Part shown: positions 8,715-16,940 of the stretch, one piece after another
Numbering within the stretch: the first letter of the stretch is position 1
Layout: each line of letters starts with the position of its first letter
Assembly (NCBI GenBank): GCA_049509515.1
Contig: JBEKZV010000022.1
Span: 1 to 64,000 of the forward strand
DNA length: 64,000 nucleotides
Source of the DNA: JBEKCP01 sp049509515
GTDB lineage: Bacteria; Planctomycetota; Planctomycetia; Pirellulales; Thermoguttaceae
Direction of reading: 5' to 3'
Notes under the pieces: model-generated
What the model was told of the DNA's origin: nothing
What the model saw: the letters and a program-made list of their open reading frames with translations, nothing else
Databases searched by the model: none
Position numbers and translations under genes: made by a program

Positions 8715-9074
8715 TCAGCCCGCGTTAAGCGGCCGGGCGATCGCGGATCGGGCTTGCACGACGAATCCCACCTCTCCCACGGCCAGCACGTCACCAGGAC
8801 TCAACGGCGCGAGCTCCGTGCGGACGCCGTTGACAAACGTGCCGTTTTTCGAGGCCAGATCGTGGACCGTCAGGCCGCCGTTGGCTGCAACGATCTCGCA
8901 GTGTCTCCGGCTGACATGCAGGTCGTCCAGCCGCACGTCCGCGGCGGGTCCGCGGCCAATCGCGACGGGGAAGCTTGCCAGCACGACGGCCGCCGCTCCC
9001 ACGCGCAAGGGCACGAGCGAGTATTCCACCTCGGTTGCCGGCTCAACTTCCTGTGCGACGGCGGCCATTGGCAA
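8715..9074 (-). CDS. FHA domain protein
   Basis: Protein of 119 residues consisting almost entirely of one FHA domain, a phosphothreonine-binding module. The signature residues are visible: IGRGPAADVRLDD, then HVSRRHCEI, then SKNGTFVNG, covering residues ~38-90. AAGGAGG lies five bases before a TTG at 9074 and eleven before the in-frame ATG at 9068; the TTG has the better spacing, the ATG is the alternative. A sigma-54-like element lies at 9144-9159. No Ser/Thr kinase gene is present in the island, so a phosphorylated partner would be encoded elsewhere. Confidence 0.9.
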   Translation of the reverse strand: MPMAAVAQEVEPATEVEYSLVPLRVGAAAVVLASFPVAIGRGPAADVRLDDLHVSRRHCEIVAANGGLTVHDLASKNGTFVNGVRTELAPLSPGDVLAVGEVGFVVQARSAIARPLNAG

Positions 9075-9143
9075 TCACGCCTCCTTTTCCAACGGGGCCA
9101 ACGGCGCGTGAGAACGCCGCACCTGCTCCCGCGAAGCTGATAT

Positions 9144-9159
9144 AGCAACTCTGATGCCG
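9144..9159 (-). promoter_or_regulatory. Sigma-54 promoter element upstream of the FHA gene
   Basis: The minus strand reads CGGCATCAGAGTTGCT: GG-N10-GC spacing, GGCA at -24 and TTGCT at -12. The predicted start near 9133 gives a ~59-base leader ending in the AAGGAGG ribosome site of the FHA gene. Confidence 0.65.
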
Positions 9160-9198
9160 GACGGCCGCGGGAGTAACCGTTCAGGGGGCGGGGGGAAG

Positions 9199-9273
9199 GG
9201 GGACAGGTCCATGTTTTCGGATTGCGCCGCGCCTGAAAACCACGTCGTTTGGCCGAAAAATGGACCAGTCCCC
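9199..9273. repeat. REP-like imperfect palindrome, GGGGACAGGTCCA type
   Basis: The left arm begins GGGGACAGGTCCATG (9199-9220) and the right arm ends ATGGACCAGTCCCC (9253-9273); they pair with one central A/T mismatch and one extra base. The mismatch is at the same place as in the copy at 25108-25188. The rest of the 383-bp gap between the FHA and nitroreductase genes (9075-9457) holds the sigma-54 element and no recognisable gene. Confidence 0.75.
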
Positions 9274-9457
9274 ACCCGCCCTATGAATGGTTGCCCGCGG
9301 GAAAACAATTGGTGCCCAGGCCGCGGGGAATCGGGAAAAGTATTGCCCGCGAGCGGCTTCCTCGGGGGAATCAAAGGGCAAGGCCGCCGATCCGCGGACC
9401 GGACTTGGCGTGACCCGAAGGGGAGACGTGTTTGGAAGATCGGGCTATCCGGCAGGT

Positions 9458-9958
9458 TTACCAGCGATGGAAATGCACGCGCGACTCGTCGTAGCGGCAC
9501 TTCGGCTCGCTCTTCTCGGCGGGATAGCCAACCGGGGCCAAGGCGAAGGGAATCACATGCGGGGGCAGCTCGAGGAGTTTGCGGAAGTTCTGCACACAGC
9601 CTTCGACCGGGTAGATGCGCAGCCACACCGCTCCAAGGCCCAGGGCTCGCGCCTCAATGAGAATGTTCTCCATTGCGGCTGCACAGTCCTGAACCCAAAA
9701 GCCGGCATGTTTTTGGATCGTCGGATCGCCACAGACGAGGATCGCGACGGGAGCCTCTGGGAGCATGTGGGCGAAGGGGTGGATATCGGCCATGCGCTCC
9801 CGCGTTTCCCGGTCTTCCACGACCACGAAGTGCCACGGCCGCTGGTCCCCCGCCGAGGAGGCAGCCATCGCGGCCTGCAACAGCTTCCGCACGAGTCCTG
9901 GACAAACGGCCTGGTCCGAGTAGCTGCCGATATTCATTTCCGTCAGTACGACATCCAT
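9458..9958 (-). CDS. Nitroreductase-family protein with atypical N-terminal FMN motif
   Basis: FMN-dependent NAD(P)H oxidoreductase fold of 166 residues. Family features are LLQAAMAASSAGDQRPWHFV (the APSxxNxQPW loop), VAILVCGD, and the QDCAAAMENILIEARALGLGAVWL helix, near residues 25-110. The N-terminal RxSxRxF motif, whose arginines normally contact the FMN phosphate, is replaced by NIGSYSD after MDVVLTEM. The start at 9958 is chosen because the domain begins there; 39 further upstream codons have no domain support. It is divergent from the activator gene at 10292, and a sigma-54-like element lies at 10088-10103. Degenerate nitroreductases are also found in hypoxia/dormancy regulons of other bacteria. 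Confidence 0.83.
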   Translation of the reverse strand: MDVVLTEMNIGSYSDQAVCPGLVRKLLQAAMAASSAGDQRPWHFVVVEDRETRERMADIHPFAHMLPEAPVAILVCGDPTIQKHAGFWVQDCAAAMENILIEARALGLGAVWLRIYPVEGCVQNFRKLLELPPHVIPFALAPVGYPAEKSEPKCRYDESRVHFHRW

Positions 9959-10087
9959 AGGTGCTCTCGCAAGTCTCTGATACCGGCATAAGGTCGCCGC
10001 GCGGCCCTCCCCCCTACGATTGGGGGACGTTCCGGTCGAGGGCTCGCAGCCTAAGTGAAGCGGACGCCAATTCAACCGTCACTTGCC

Positions 10088-10103
10088 CGCAAAGGCGGTG
10101 CCG
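10088..10103 (-). promoter_or_regulatory. Sigma-54 promoter element upstream of the nitroreductase gene
   Basis: The minus strand reads CGGCACCGCCTTTGCG: GGCAC at -24, TTGC at -12 and correct GG-N10-GC spacing. The predicted start near 10077 would give a ~119-base leader to the ATG at 9958. Confidence 0.6.
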
Positions 10104-10173
10104 TTGCCACGATTCCCGCGAAAAAGGGCGGGAATCTGGCGCAGCAGGGGGGCGATCTCATCGGGGGGTTACG

Positions 10174-10203
10174 TCATATTGACGGGCTGATCGCTCATTT
10201 TGA
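10174..10203. promoter_or_regulatory. Possible enhancer: two TCATWTTGA sites 21 bp apart
   Basis: TCATATTGA (10174-10182, inside the inverted repeat CGTCATATTGACG) and TCATTTTGA (10195-10203) are spaced by 21 bp, about two helical turns. They lie 75-100 bp upstream of the nitroreductase -24 element and just upstream of the putative promoter of the activator gene. This is the usual position of an activator-binding site, but the motif itself is not a known consensus. Confidence 0.35.
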
Positions 10204-10224
10204 GAGGCTGAGGAGGCTGGCGTC

Positions 10225-10252
10225 TTGTCTGTGCTTGTGAAACCGCGATAAT
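10225..10252 (+). promoter_or_regulatory. Possible sigma-70 promoter of the activator gene
   Basis: TTGTCT (10225-10230) and GATAAT (10247-10252) are separated by 16 bp, and the ATG at 10292 follows 40 bases after the -10 box. The remaining part of the 333-bp divergent gap (9959-10291) holds the sigma-54 element and the paired sites only. Confidence 0.4.
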
Positions 10253-10291
10253 AGACAGGTCTCGTGGCTCAAACTTCAGGTCGGATTCGCC

Positions 10292-11929
10292 ATGAAGGCC
10301 GAGGAATTGCGATTGGATGAACTGGTCCGCTTCGGCGAGGGCCTGGTGGACCTCCACGGCAGGCGGCTAGTCATACACGACACCCACGCAGTGGGGCAAT
10401 TCCGTCGTGACCTGATCGAGATGGTCGGCTGGGACGACGCGCGAAGGATCTTGACCCGCAACGGCTACTTCTGGGGGCAGGACGACGCGGCCGCCATGAA
10501 ACGCCTTTTCCACTGGGACAGCGTGGAGGAATGGCTCAAGGCCGGCCCGAAGCTTCGGCAGATTTGGGGCATCGGCGCCATCGAGCTGACCTCCTATGGG
10601 TTGGACGAGCAGTCCGGCAGCTTCTCGGCGGAATTCATCTGCCCGGATTCGGTCGAGGTGGACGAACACCTCGCGGAGCTTGGGACTTCGGACAAGCCCT
10701 GTTGCTGGGTTCTCATCGGTTATGCCAGCGGGTATGCTTCCTATTGCCTGGGGAAGAGCGTGTACTTCGTGGAGCAGGAGTGCCGCGGCAAGGGTGATAA
10801 GCGATGTCTGGCGACGGGCATGGACATCGACTCTTGGGGGCAGGCGGTCGCCAAGGATTTGCCCTACTTCCACGCAGCCGACATCCAGGGCAAGATTCAG
10901 GCGCTGAGCGATCAATTGCGCGAGAAGGAATTGGAACTGGACCGCCGGCAAAGGCAACTGGAACACACAGGCCGGTCGCGGATCGCCTCCGTGGAGGTCC
11001 GCAGTCGCGAGTTTCAGCGGGTGGTCGAATTAGCCGAGCGGGTGGCGAAGTTCGATTCTTCGGTGCTGATAACCGGCGAGACCGGGGTGGGCAAGGAAGT
11101 CGTCGCTCGCCACATCCACGGCCAGTCACCCCGGAGCGATGCGCCGTTTGTCGCCGTCAATTGCGGCGCGCTGCCGGAAACGCTTCTGGAGAGCACGCTG
11201 TTCGGCCACAAGGCGGGCGCGTTCACCGGCGCGACCCGCGACCAGCCCGGCTTGTTCGAGGAAGCCGAGAAGGGAACGATCTTTCTCGACGAGATCGGAG
11301 ACACCACGCCCGCCATGCAGCTCAAACTGCTCCGCGTCCTCCAGGAGCGAGAGATCATGCGGGTTGGGGAAACACGGCCGCGCAAGGTCGATGTCCGCGT
11401 AATCTCGGCGACGAACCACGATCTCCAAAAGGCAGTCCACGACAACAGCTTCCGCGAAGACTTGTATTATCGGCTCCGCGTGGTGGAAATCGAGGTGCCG
11501 CCGCTGCGCTGCAGGAAGGATGACATCCTCCCCTTGGCACGGCATTTCGTCAAGAAATGCGCCGCTCATCTGGGATTGCCGGCCCTGCGCCTCGACGCCA
11601 CAAGCCTGGATCGCCTCCTGGAGTATTCCTGGCCCGGTAACGTCCGGGAATTGGAAAACGCCGTGGAACATGCCGCCGTATTCTGCCAAGACAGCGTGAT
11701 CCTTCCCAAGCACTTCCCTTCGCGCATTTTGGGAAAATGCGAACCCCGGGAAGATCGGAAAGATGTTGACTTGGCGAAACGATCGCTGGCGGATATCGAA
11801 TGGGACCATATCCAGCGGGTCTTGTCGGCGGCCGCTGGGAACCGCGCAGAAGCGGCGAAGATTCTCGGCATCGGCGAGGCGACGCTCTACCGGCGCCTGC
11901 GCGAGCCCCAGCACGAGCACACGTCGTGA
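10292..11929 (+). CDS. Sigma-54-dependent activator with XylR-N/V4R sensor
   Basis: Enhancer-binding protein of 545 residues. Order: XylR-type N-terminal domain (residues ~10-110), V4R small-molecule-binding domain (~137-177, with the pair of Cys in EQECRGKGDKRC), a charged coiled-coil B-linker (~190-235), AAA+ domain with Walker A GETGVGKE at 262-269, the sigma-54-contacting GAFTGA loop at 309-314 and Walker B GTIFLDEIGD, then a Fis-type helix-turn-helix (NRAEAAKILGIGEATLYRRL) at ~515-534. V4R sensors in XylR/DmpR bind aromatic effectors and relieve repression of the ATPase; the ligand here is unknown. Its end overlaps the convergent gene at 11887 by 43 bp. Several sigma-54 elements next door suggest local targets. 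Confidence 0.93.
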   Translation: MKAEELRLDELVRFGEGLVDLHGRRLVIHDTHAVGQFRRDLIEMVGWDDARRILTRNGYFWGQDDAAAMKRLFHWDSVEEWLKAGPKLRQIWGIGAIELTSYGLDEQSGSFSAEFICPDSVEVDEHLAELGTSDKPCCWVLIGYASGYASYCLGKSVYFVEQECRGKGDKRCLATGMDIDSWGQAVAKDLPYFHAADIQGKIQALSDQLREKELELDRRQRQLEHTGRSRIASVEVRSREFQRVVELAERVAKFDSSVLITGETGVGKEVVARHIHGQSPRSDAPFVAVNCGALPETLLESTLFGHKAGAFTGATRDQPGLFEEAEKGTIFLDEIGDTTPAMQLKLLRVLQEREIMRVGETRPRKVDVRVISATNHDLQKAVHDNSFREDLYYRLRVVEIEVPPLRCRKDDILPLARHFVKKCAAHLGLPALRLDATSLDRLLEYSWPGNVRELENAVEHAAVFCQDSVILPKHFPSRILGKCEPREDRKDVDLAKRSLADIEWDHIQRVLSAAAGNRAEAAKILGIGEATLYRRLREPQHEHTS

Positions 11930-14900
11930 CTTGGCGCTGTCTTTACCAGCCCGAGGTCCATCAACTGCAACATCAGGTCGGTCACCAGCTCGCTCGTATA
12001 AGGGCTGCCGCGCCACTCGAAGCCGCCCTGGCGCTCCAGCCACGGATCGCAAATGGCCTCGGTCAGCGAGCCCCTGAACGGCCCGTCGGTCACCTGGGTG
12101 TAGAAGTTCATTTGCACCACGCGTCGCTCGAACGCCTTGAACAGCGGGTTGCCGGTCTTTTGGGCCAGCCGGGCCAGGCACTCGATCTTGCGGTTCCCGT
12201 AGCAGTACACCGAATACTGGTTGAAATGCTGCTGCTCGCTGTGGGCACACTGCGTGGGGTTCTTGACCCAGCTCAGTTGCTTCGGGCACCAGTACAGCAG
12301 GGCATAGTAGGCATTGGCCACGGCCCGGTCCAGGCACTCCTGCCGCCCCGTGCGGTCGTGTTTGTCCAGCCAGTACTCGACAACCGCATAGATGCTGTCC
12401 TGCTCGAAATCGTTGGGCGGGAGATCGGGGTGCATGCCGGTATACCAGAAGCGGCTCTCGACGTTGGCCCGCAGGAACTTCTCCATCTCCTCGCTGACCT
12501 TCAGGTAGCGTTTGTCGCCGGTGATCTCGGCGATGATCGGCAGTCCCACCAGGGCTCTGCCGCAGACCGCGGAGCTCGATTTCTTGCCCGTGGCGATCTC
12601 CACGACCTGCGGCAGGCCGCCGTCCGCGTTCTGCCGGGCGACGGCCCAGTCGGCCGCTGCAAGCGCCGCCTTGTGCCAATCGCGGCGATCCAGCCCTTCG
12701 TGCCGCTTGACGCGCTGCCAGGTCTGCAAGATGTACCTGGCCATCCAGACGTTCAGGTCCACTTTGTAGCCGTTATGCCCCCAGTCCCAACTGCAAAACC
12801 CCTCGGCCTCGCCCTGCCTGCGGAAATACCAGGACGTGTGCATGACGCCGTAGTCGGGTTTGGACGGGTCGGCCTGCTGTCCCTGCAACGCGAAGTCGAT
12901 CTGCTCGAACGCCCTCTTGCGCCACTCCGGGTCGCCGGTCATCTCGAAGAGCCGGTATTCGTAGCAGGCGATGTAGGGATTGTTGCCGACGTACACGAAA
13001 GGCGTGCCCCGGTGATGCTCGTAGCCGATCCCCGGCTTCCAACTGGCCATTTTCCTCCGGCCTTCCAGCGTGATCTGAAACGCCTCCCGCGGCGTCCGCA
13101 CGAACAGGGACTCGTCCACCTTGTAGTTGTTTACCTTGATCCAGCTCTCCACGATGCTCCCGATCGCACCGGCGAACTCCCCGGCATCGCTCAGGAACAG
13201 TTGCAGGGGATGCTCGTACCGCACGCCGGCCGAGAGTTTTCCGCCGCCGCAGCGGAACTGCGGGGCCGTCCGCCGGTTGACGAAGTGGAAGCCGGTCTTG
13301 CCCGTCCAGGTCGTCGGATTGAGGTAGTCGAACCGCACGTCGATGGTGAACAGCACCACCAGCGACAAATCCGGGCGATAGACCAACGCCCCGGGCACGC
13401 CGCAATACCGCATGGGAGCAATCGCGGCCGTTTCACTGTTGCCGGCGAAGGGATAGCTTTGCACGCGCCAGTCGCCGGCGCCCACGCCCTGGTACGCCAG
13501 ACAAACCTCAAAGCCATTGAGGTCCTTGTCGACCGACCAGCGGGGTGCGAGCGTGGCCGCGGGCACGTCCTCCTTGAGCGCCACGTCCACCTCGAAGCGG
13601 AACCGCACGTCGCCAATCTTCTCGCTACCCGCGAAACGGGCGGACCGCTCGTCGAGCTGCTTGGCTTCGGTCGCCGCCGGCCAGGAGACCTGCCGGCTGG
13701 CGATGTTGCTCAGGGCCACGATGCCGGAGGCCAGCGGGGCATCCACGGGCTTGTCGTGGACGAAGAGTGTCCCCAGGGTCCAGCGGCCGCCGCGTTTTTC
13801 CAACTGCCAGCGAAGGCCCTGCGAATTCTTCAACTCGATTGTGGCCGCTGAGGAGACGCACCACAGATGGCTGTCGGTCCGCAGGAATAGCGCGTGATCA
13901 AGAGCGGCGGGCGTTGCCGCCAGGGGGCCTTCAAGCGGGTTTTCCGCCAGCCGCACGAACTGCTTGCCGGCCCTCAGCACCGTGGTCTTGCCGTCCATGT
14001 TGAAGAAGTACAACCGCCCCGCAGCGCAGACAGGGGACGCGAGGTACTTGCCGCCGAGACGTTCTCGCCAGTGGAGTCTCCCCGTTTGGGCGTCGAAGCA
14101 GGAAGCAATGCCACTGTCGGACGTACAGTAGACCTCATCGCCAACGCAGAGGGGCGACGACATGATGGGGATCTGGCCCTTGGCCTTCCAGGCCACGTGG
14201 GTGTCGGTTACGTCTCCTTGGCCGTCGACCCGGATTGCCCAAAGCTCCGCCACATTGCAGCCGGTGCAGATAAAGACCATGCCGTGAGCGAACACCGGAC
14301 GAGGGGCGACGGAGAAACCGCTGCCGTGCTTTACCCGCCAGATTTCCTTGCCGGTCGCCGGATCGTACGACACAACCCACTGCGTCTCCAGGGCAATCAT
14401 CTGCACCCGGCCGGCGGCTTCGATCAAGAGCGGCGTGGAAAACGATTTCCTTTCGGTCTGTCCGATGCCCTGGATCGGCGGACGATCAGTCTTCCAAAGC
14501 CTTTGCCCCGTGCGTTTGTCCAACGCGGCCACGTACTGGACATCGCAGCCGTCGCGGACCAGAAGGAGCAGATCCTTGTAAAGGACGGGCGAACTGCCCG
14601 GGCCGACCAGGTGCTCGACCGGCAGTCGGCTCTTCCAGAGTATCTTGCCCGTTTCGGCCTCGAGGCAGGCCGTGCCAAACGTGCCGAAGTCGCAAAACAC
14701 CCGGCCGGGCTCGGCAACAGGGGTCGGCGTGGCATAGCTGTTGAGCTTATGGACCGGATCGGGCTTGTCCACGTCGAATAGTCGCACCTCGTACAACTGC
14801 TTGCCGCTGGCACGATCCAGGCAAACCACCGCCAGGATGACGCGGGTCGCCAGATCCAAGTCGCCCGGCTGGGGATGCCCTTGCAGCCGCTGGCGGGCCT

Positions 14901-15147
14901 CGTCCTCGTCCGCCGGCGTTTCATAGGCCGTGGTCAGCCAGATCCGATTGCCAAGGACGACGGGCGATGACCGCCCCCGGCCCGGCAGACGCACTTTCCA
15001 CGCGATATTCCGAGTTTCGCTCCACTGGATCGGCGGATCGGCGGTCGCGGCCACTCCGTCGCCGTTGGGCCCGCGGAATTGCGGCCAATTGTCCGCGGTG
15101 GCGAGCATCGAGATCCCAACGAAGAGGCACAGGAGACTTGAAGTCAT
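11887..15147 (-). CDS. Secreted PQQ-like beta-propeller fused to (alpha/alpha) toroid domain
   Basis: Exported protein of 1086 residues. A signal peptide (LLCLFVGISMLATA) is followed by NWPQFRGPNGDGVA, the usual opening of planctomycete PQQ-like propellers, and blades with repeated DPATGKEIWR/DAQTGRLHWRE patterns to about residue 430. A linker region (~430-650) carries beta-rich sequence, and residues ~690-1060 form a helical repeat region rich in Trp/Tyr (SWDWGHNGYKVDLNVWMARY, DWAVARQNADGGLPQV) typical of six-hairpin glycosidase-like toroids. Binding of PQQ is not implied. No Shine-Dalgarno is evident before the ATG at 15147. It is divergent from the sialate O-acetylesterase gene. Probably acts on polysaccharide outside the cytoplasm; substrate unknown. 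Confidence 0.82.
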   Translation of the reverse strand: MTSSLLCLFVGISMLATADNWPQFRGPNGDGVAATADPPIQWSETRNIAWKVRLPGRGRSSPVVLGNRIWLTTAYETPADEDEARQRLQGHPQPGDLDLATRVILAVVCLDRASGKQLYEVRLFDVDKPDPVHKLNSYATPTPVAEPGRVFCDFGTFGTACLEAETGKILWKSRLPVEHLVGPGSSPVLYKDLLLLVRDGCDVQYVAALDKRTGQRLWKTDRPPIQGIGQTERKSFSTPLLIEAAGRVQMIALETQWVVSYDPATGKEIWRVKHGSGFSVAPRPVFAHGMVFICTGCNVAELWAIRVDGQGDVTDTHVAWKAKGQIPIMSSPLCVGDEVYCTSDSGIASCFDAQTGRLHWRERLGGKYLASPVCAAGRLYFFNMDGKTTVLRAGKQFVRLAENPLEGPLAATPAALDHALFLRTDSHLWCVSSAATIELKNSQGLRWQLEKRGGRWTLGTLFVHDKPVDAPLASGIVALSNIASRQVSWPAATEAKQLDERSARFAGSEKIGDVRFRFEVDVALKEDVPAATLAPRWSVDKDLNGFEVCLAYQGVGAGDWRVQSYPFAGNSETAAIAPMRYCGVPGALVYRPDLSLVVLFTIDVRFDYLNPTTWTGKTGFHFVNRRTAPQFRCGGGKLSAGVRYEHPLQLFLSDAGEFAGAIGSIVESWIKVNNYKVDESLFVRTPREAFQITLEGRRKMASWKPGIGYEHHRGTPFVYVGNNPYIACYEYRLFEMTGDPEWRKRAFEQIDFALQGQQADPSKPDYGVMHTSWYFRRQGEAEGFCSWDWGHNGYKVDLNVWMARYILQTWQRVKRHEGLDRRDWHKAALAAADWAVARQNADGGLPQVVEIATGKKSSSAVCGRALVGLPIIAEITGDKRYLKVSEEMEKFLRANVESRFWYTGMHPDLPPNDFEQDSIYAVVEYWLDKHDRTGRQECLDRAVANAYYALLYWCPKQLSWVKNPTQCAHSEQQHFNQYSVYCYGNRKIECLARLAQKTGNPLFKAFERRVVQMNFYTQVTDGPFRGSLTEAICDPWLERQGGFEWRGSPYTSELVTDLMLQLMDLGLVKTAPSHDVCSCWGSRRRR

Positions 15148-15361
15148 ATGCGCGTCATGCTAGCACAACGCCTTGCGGACAGCAACCTGGGGAGGCTCCC
15201 CTTGGAATCAGGCGGATGGTTGACAAGGCGTGCCCTGGGTATCACAATAGGGCCGAAGTATCCGCCGGCCGTTTCCCGTGGCCTGTCCCGCCCGGTGCAA
15301 GGCGGCTGGCCCGGTCCCACCATCCCAACCTGCAACGGTTTCCCGCCAAGAGAGGTCTACC

Positions 15362-16729
15362 ATGAAGAAGTGCCTGGCGCAATGTGCTGTTACAGTTTCC
15401 CTGTTGCTCGCCGCATCGAGCATTCCCCAGGCCCGGGCCGACGTCAAACTGCCCAAGGTCATCAGCAACCACATGGTGTTGCAGCGAGACCGGGCGCTGC
15501 CGATCTGGGGCTGGGCCGATCCCGGCGAAGAGGTCACGGTGAAGCTCGACGAGGCGACCCGCGTCCAGCTTGCCGACGCCCACGGCAACTGGAAGGTCGT
15601 GCTCCCAGCCGTGAAGGCCGACGGGAAGGCCCACCGCATGAGCATCAGCGGGAAGAACAAGATCGAGTTGGGCGACATCCTGATCGGCGACGTGTGGATC
15701 GGCTCCGGCCAGTCGAACATGGAGATGGGGATCGGGGCGTGCGACAAGGCCAAGGAAGAGATCGCCGCCGCGAACTACCCGCAGATCCGGCTGATGCTCG
15801 TGCCCAAGACGCAGGTCCCCGCACCGGCCAAGGACGTGAAAGCCGATTGGGTGGAGTGCAGTCCCAAGACCGTTGCCGCCGGCGGCTGGGGCGGTTTCTC
15901 GGCCGCGCTGTTTTACTTCGGCCAGCGGCTGCACAAGGAATTGGACGTGCCGGTCGGGCTGATCGACAGCTCCTGGGGCGGGTCGCCCATCGAGCCCTGG
16001 ACGGTCTCCGGGCAGAATGGGGGCGGAATGTACAACGGCATGATCGCGCCCGTAAAGCCCTTCGCCATCCGCGGCGCGATCTGGTATCAGGGCGAAGCGA
16101 ACGTCGGCAGCGGCCTGAAATACTACGACAAGATGCAGGCCCTGATCGAGGGTTGGCGCAAGGCGTGGGGCTACGATTTCCCCTTCTACTTCGTGCAGCT
16201 CGCGCCCTGGTCGGGCTACGGGCCGGGCAGCCTGCCGCCGCTCTGGGAAGCCCAAGTTGCCAGCCTCAAGATCCCCGGCACCGGCATGGCGGTCACGACG
16301 GACGTGGTCCACAACATCGGCGACATCCACCCCCGCAACAAGTTCGACGTAGGCAACCGGCTGGCACTCTGGGCGCTGGCCAAGGAGTACGGCAAGAAGG
16401 ATCTCGTCTACTCCGGGCCCCTCTACAAGTCGATGAAGGTCGAGGGCAACAAGATCCGGCTCTCGTTCGCCCACGTGGGCGGCGGCCTGAAGTCGCGTGA
16501 CGGCAAGCCGCTCGGCGAGTTCCAGATCGCGGGAACGGACGGCAAGTTCGTCCCGGCCGAGGCCGCGATCGACGGCGACGCGGTTGTCGTCCAGGCCAAG
16601 GAGGTCGCCGCGCCCACCCAGGCCCGCTTCGGCTGGCGGAACGCGGCAAACCCCAACCTGGCCAACAAGGAGGGGCTGCCGGCCTCGCCGTTCCAGACCG
16701 GCAACTGGCAGGGCGGCACGGGCGAGTGA
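15362..16729 (+). CDS. Secreted sialate O-acetylesterase family protein (SGNH-like)
   Basis: Exported esterase of 455 residues. The signal peptide is MKKCLAQCAVTVSLLLAASS, with AGAGAGG a few bases before the ATG at 15362. The family motif GSGQSNMEMG places the nucleophile at Ser118; GLIDSSWGGSPIEPW and IWYQGEANV are further conserved blocks, and DIHPRNK (Asp321, His323) supplies the expected acid/histidine pair. Sialate O-acetylesterases remove acetyl groups from sugars; in planctomycetes they are usually linked to degradation of acetylated plant or algal polysaccharides rather than sialic acid. The exact substrate is not visible. Confidence 0.92.
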   Translation: MKKCLAQCAVTVSLLLAASSIPQARADVKLPKVISNHMVLQRDRALPIWGWADPGEEVTVKLDEATRVQLADAHGNWKVVLPAVKADGKAHRMSISGKNKIELGDILIGDVWIGSGQSNMEMGIGACDKAKEEIAAANYPQIRLMLVPKTQVPAPAKDVKADWVECSPKTVAAGGWGGFSAALFYFGQRLHKELDVPVGLIDSSWGGSPIEPWTVSGQNGGGMYNGMIAPVKPFAIRGAIWYQGEANVGSGLKYYDKMQALIEGWRKAWGYDFPFYFVQLAPWSGYGPGSLPPLWEAQVASLKIPGTGMAVTTDVVHNIGDIHPRNKFDVGNRLALWALAKEYGKKDLVYSGPLYKSMKVEGNKIRLSFAHVGGGLKSRDGKPLGEFQIAGTDGKFVPAEAAIDGDAVVVQAKEVAAPTQARFGWRNAANPNLANKEGLPASPFQTGNWQGGTGE

Positions 16730-16770
16730 GTGCCGGATGAAGGCTGCGGCAGGCAGCGATCTGCCGCCGT

Positions 16771-16940
16771 CACGCCGGTACCATCTCCTTCTTCACCCTA
16801 ACCTCCTCGCGCCGCACGGGGATCTCTTTGGGCGCGTCGATGCCCAAGCGGATCTGGCCGCCCCGGATGCCGACAACGGTGACGGTGATCTTGCCGTCGA
16901 TCACGATAGACTCGCCATTTCGGCGGGATAGAACGAGCAT
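16771..16940 (-). pseudogene. csrA: csrA-like gene with a single-base frameshift
   Basis: Reading from the ATG at 16940 gives the first half of a CsrA protein (MLVLSRRNGESIVIDGKITV, then TVVGIRG). At a run of six G on the minus strand (near 16859-16864) the frame is lost; adding one G restores GQIRLGIDAPKEIPVRREEV and an end at the TGA 16771-16773, about 57 residues in all. Unshifted, translation would stop after ~38 codons. GGAGGG inside the upstream gene serves as ribosome site and the two genes overlap by 40 bp. The restored protein keeps Leu4 and Arg44, the main RNA-binding residues of CsrA. It may be a true pseudogene, a slippage site or a sequencing error in the homopolymer. Confidence 0.8.

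Noticed and set aside
9121..10291. CRISPR array or phage attachment site in the repeat-rich gaps
   Set aside because: The repeats are palindromes without regular spacers; no tRNA or integrase is nearby.
11126..12679. Minus-strand open frame spanning the activator gene and the end of the propeller-toroid gene
   Set aside because: No domain similarity; overlaps two well-supported genes in other frames.
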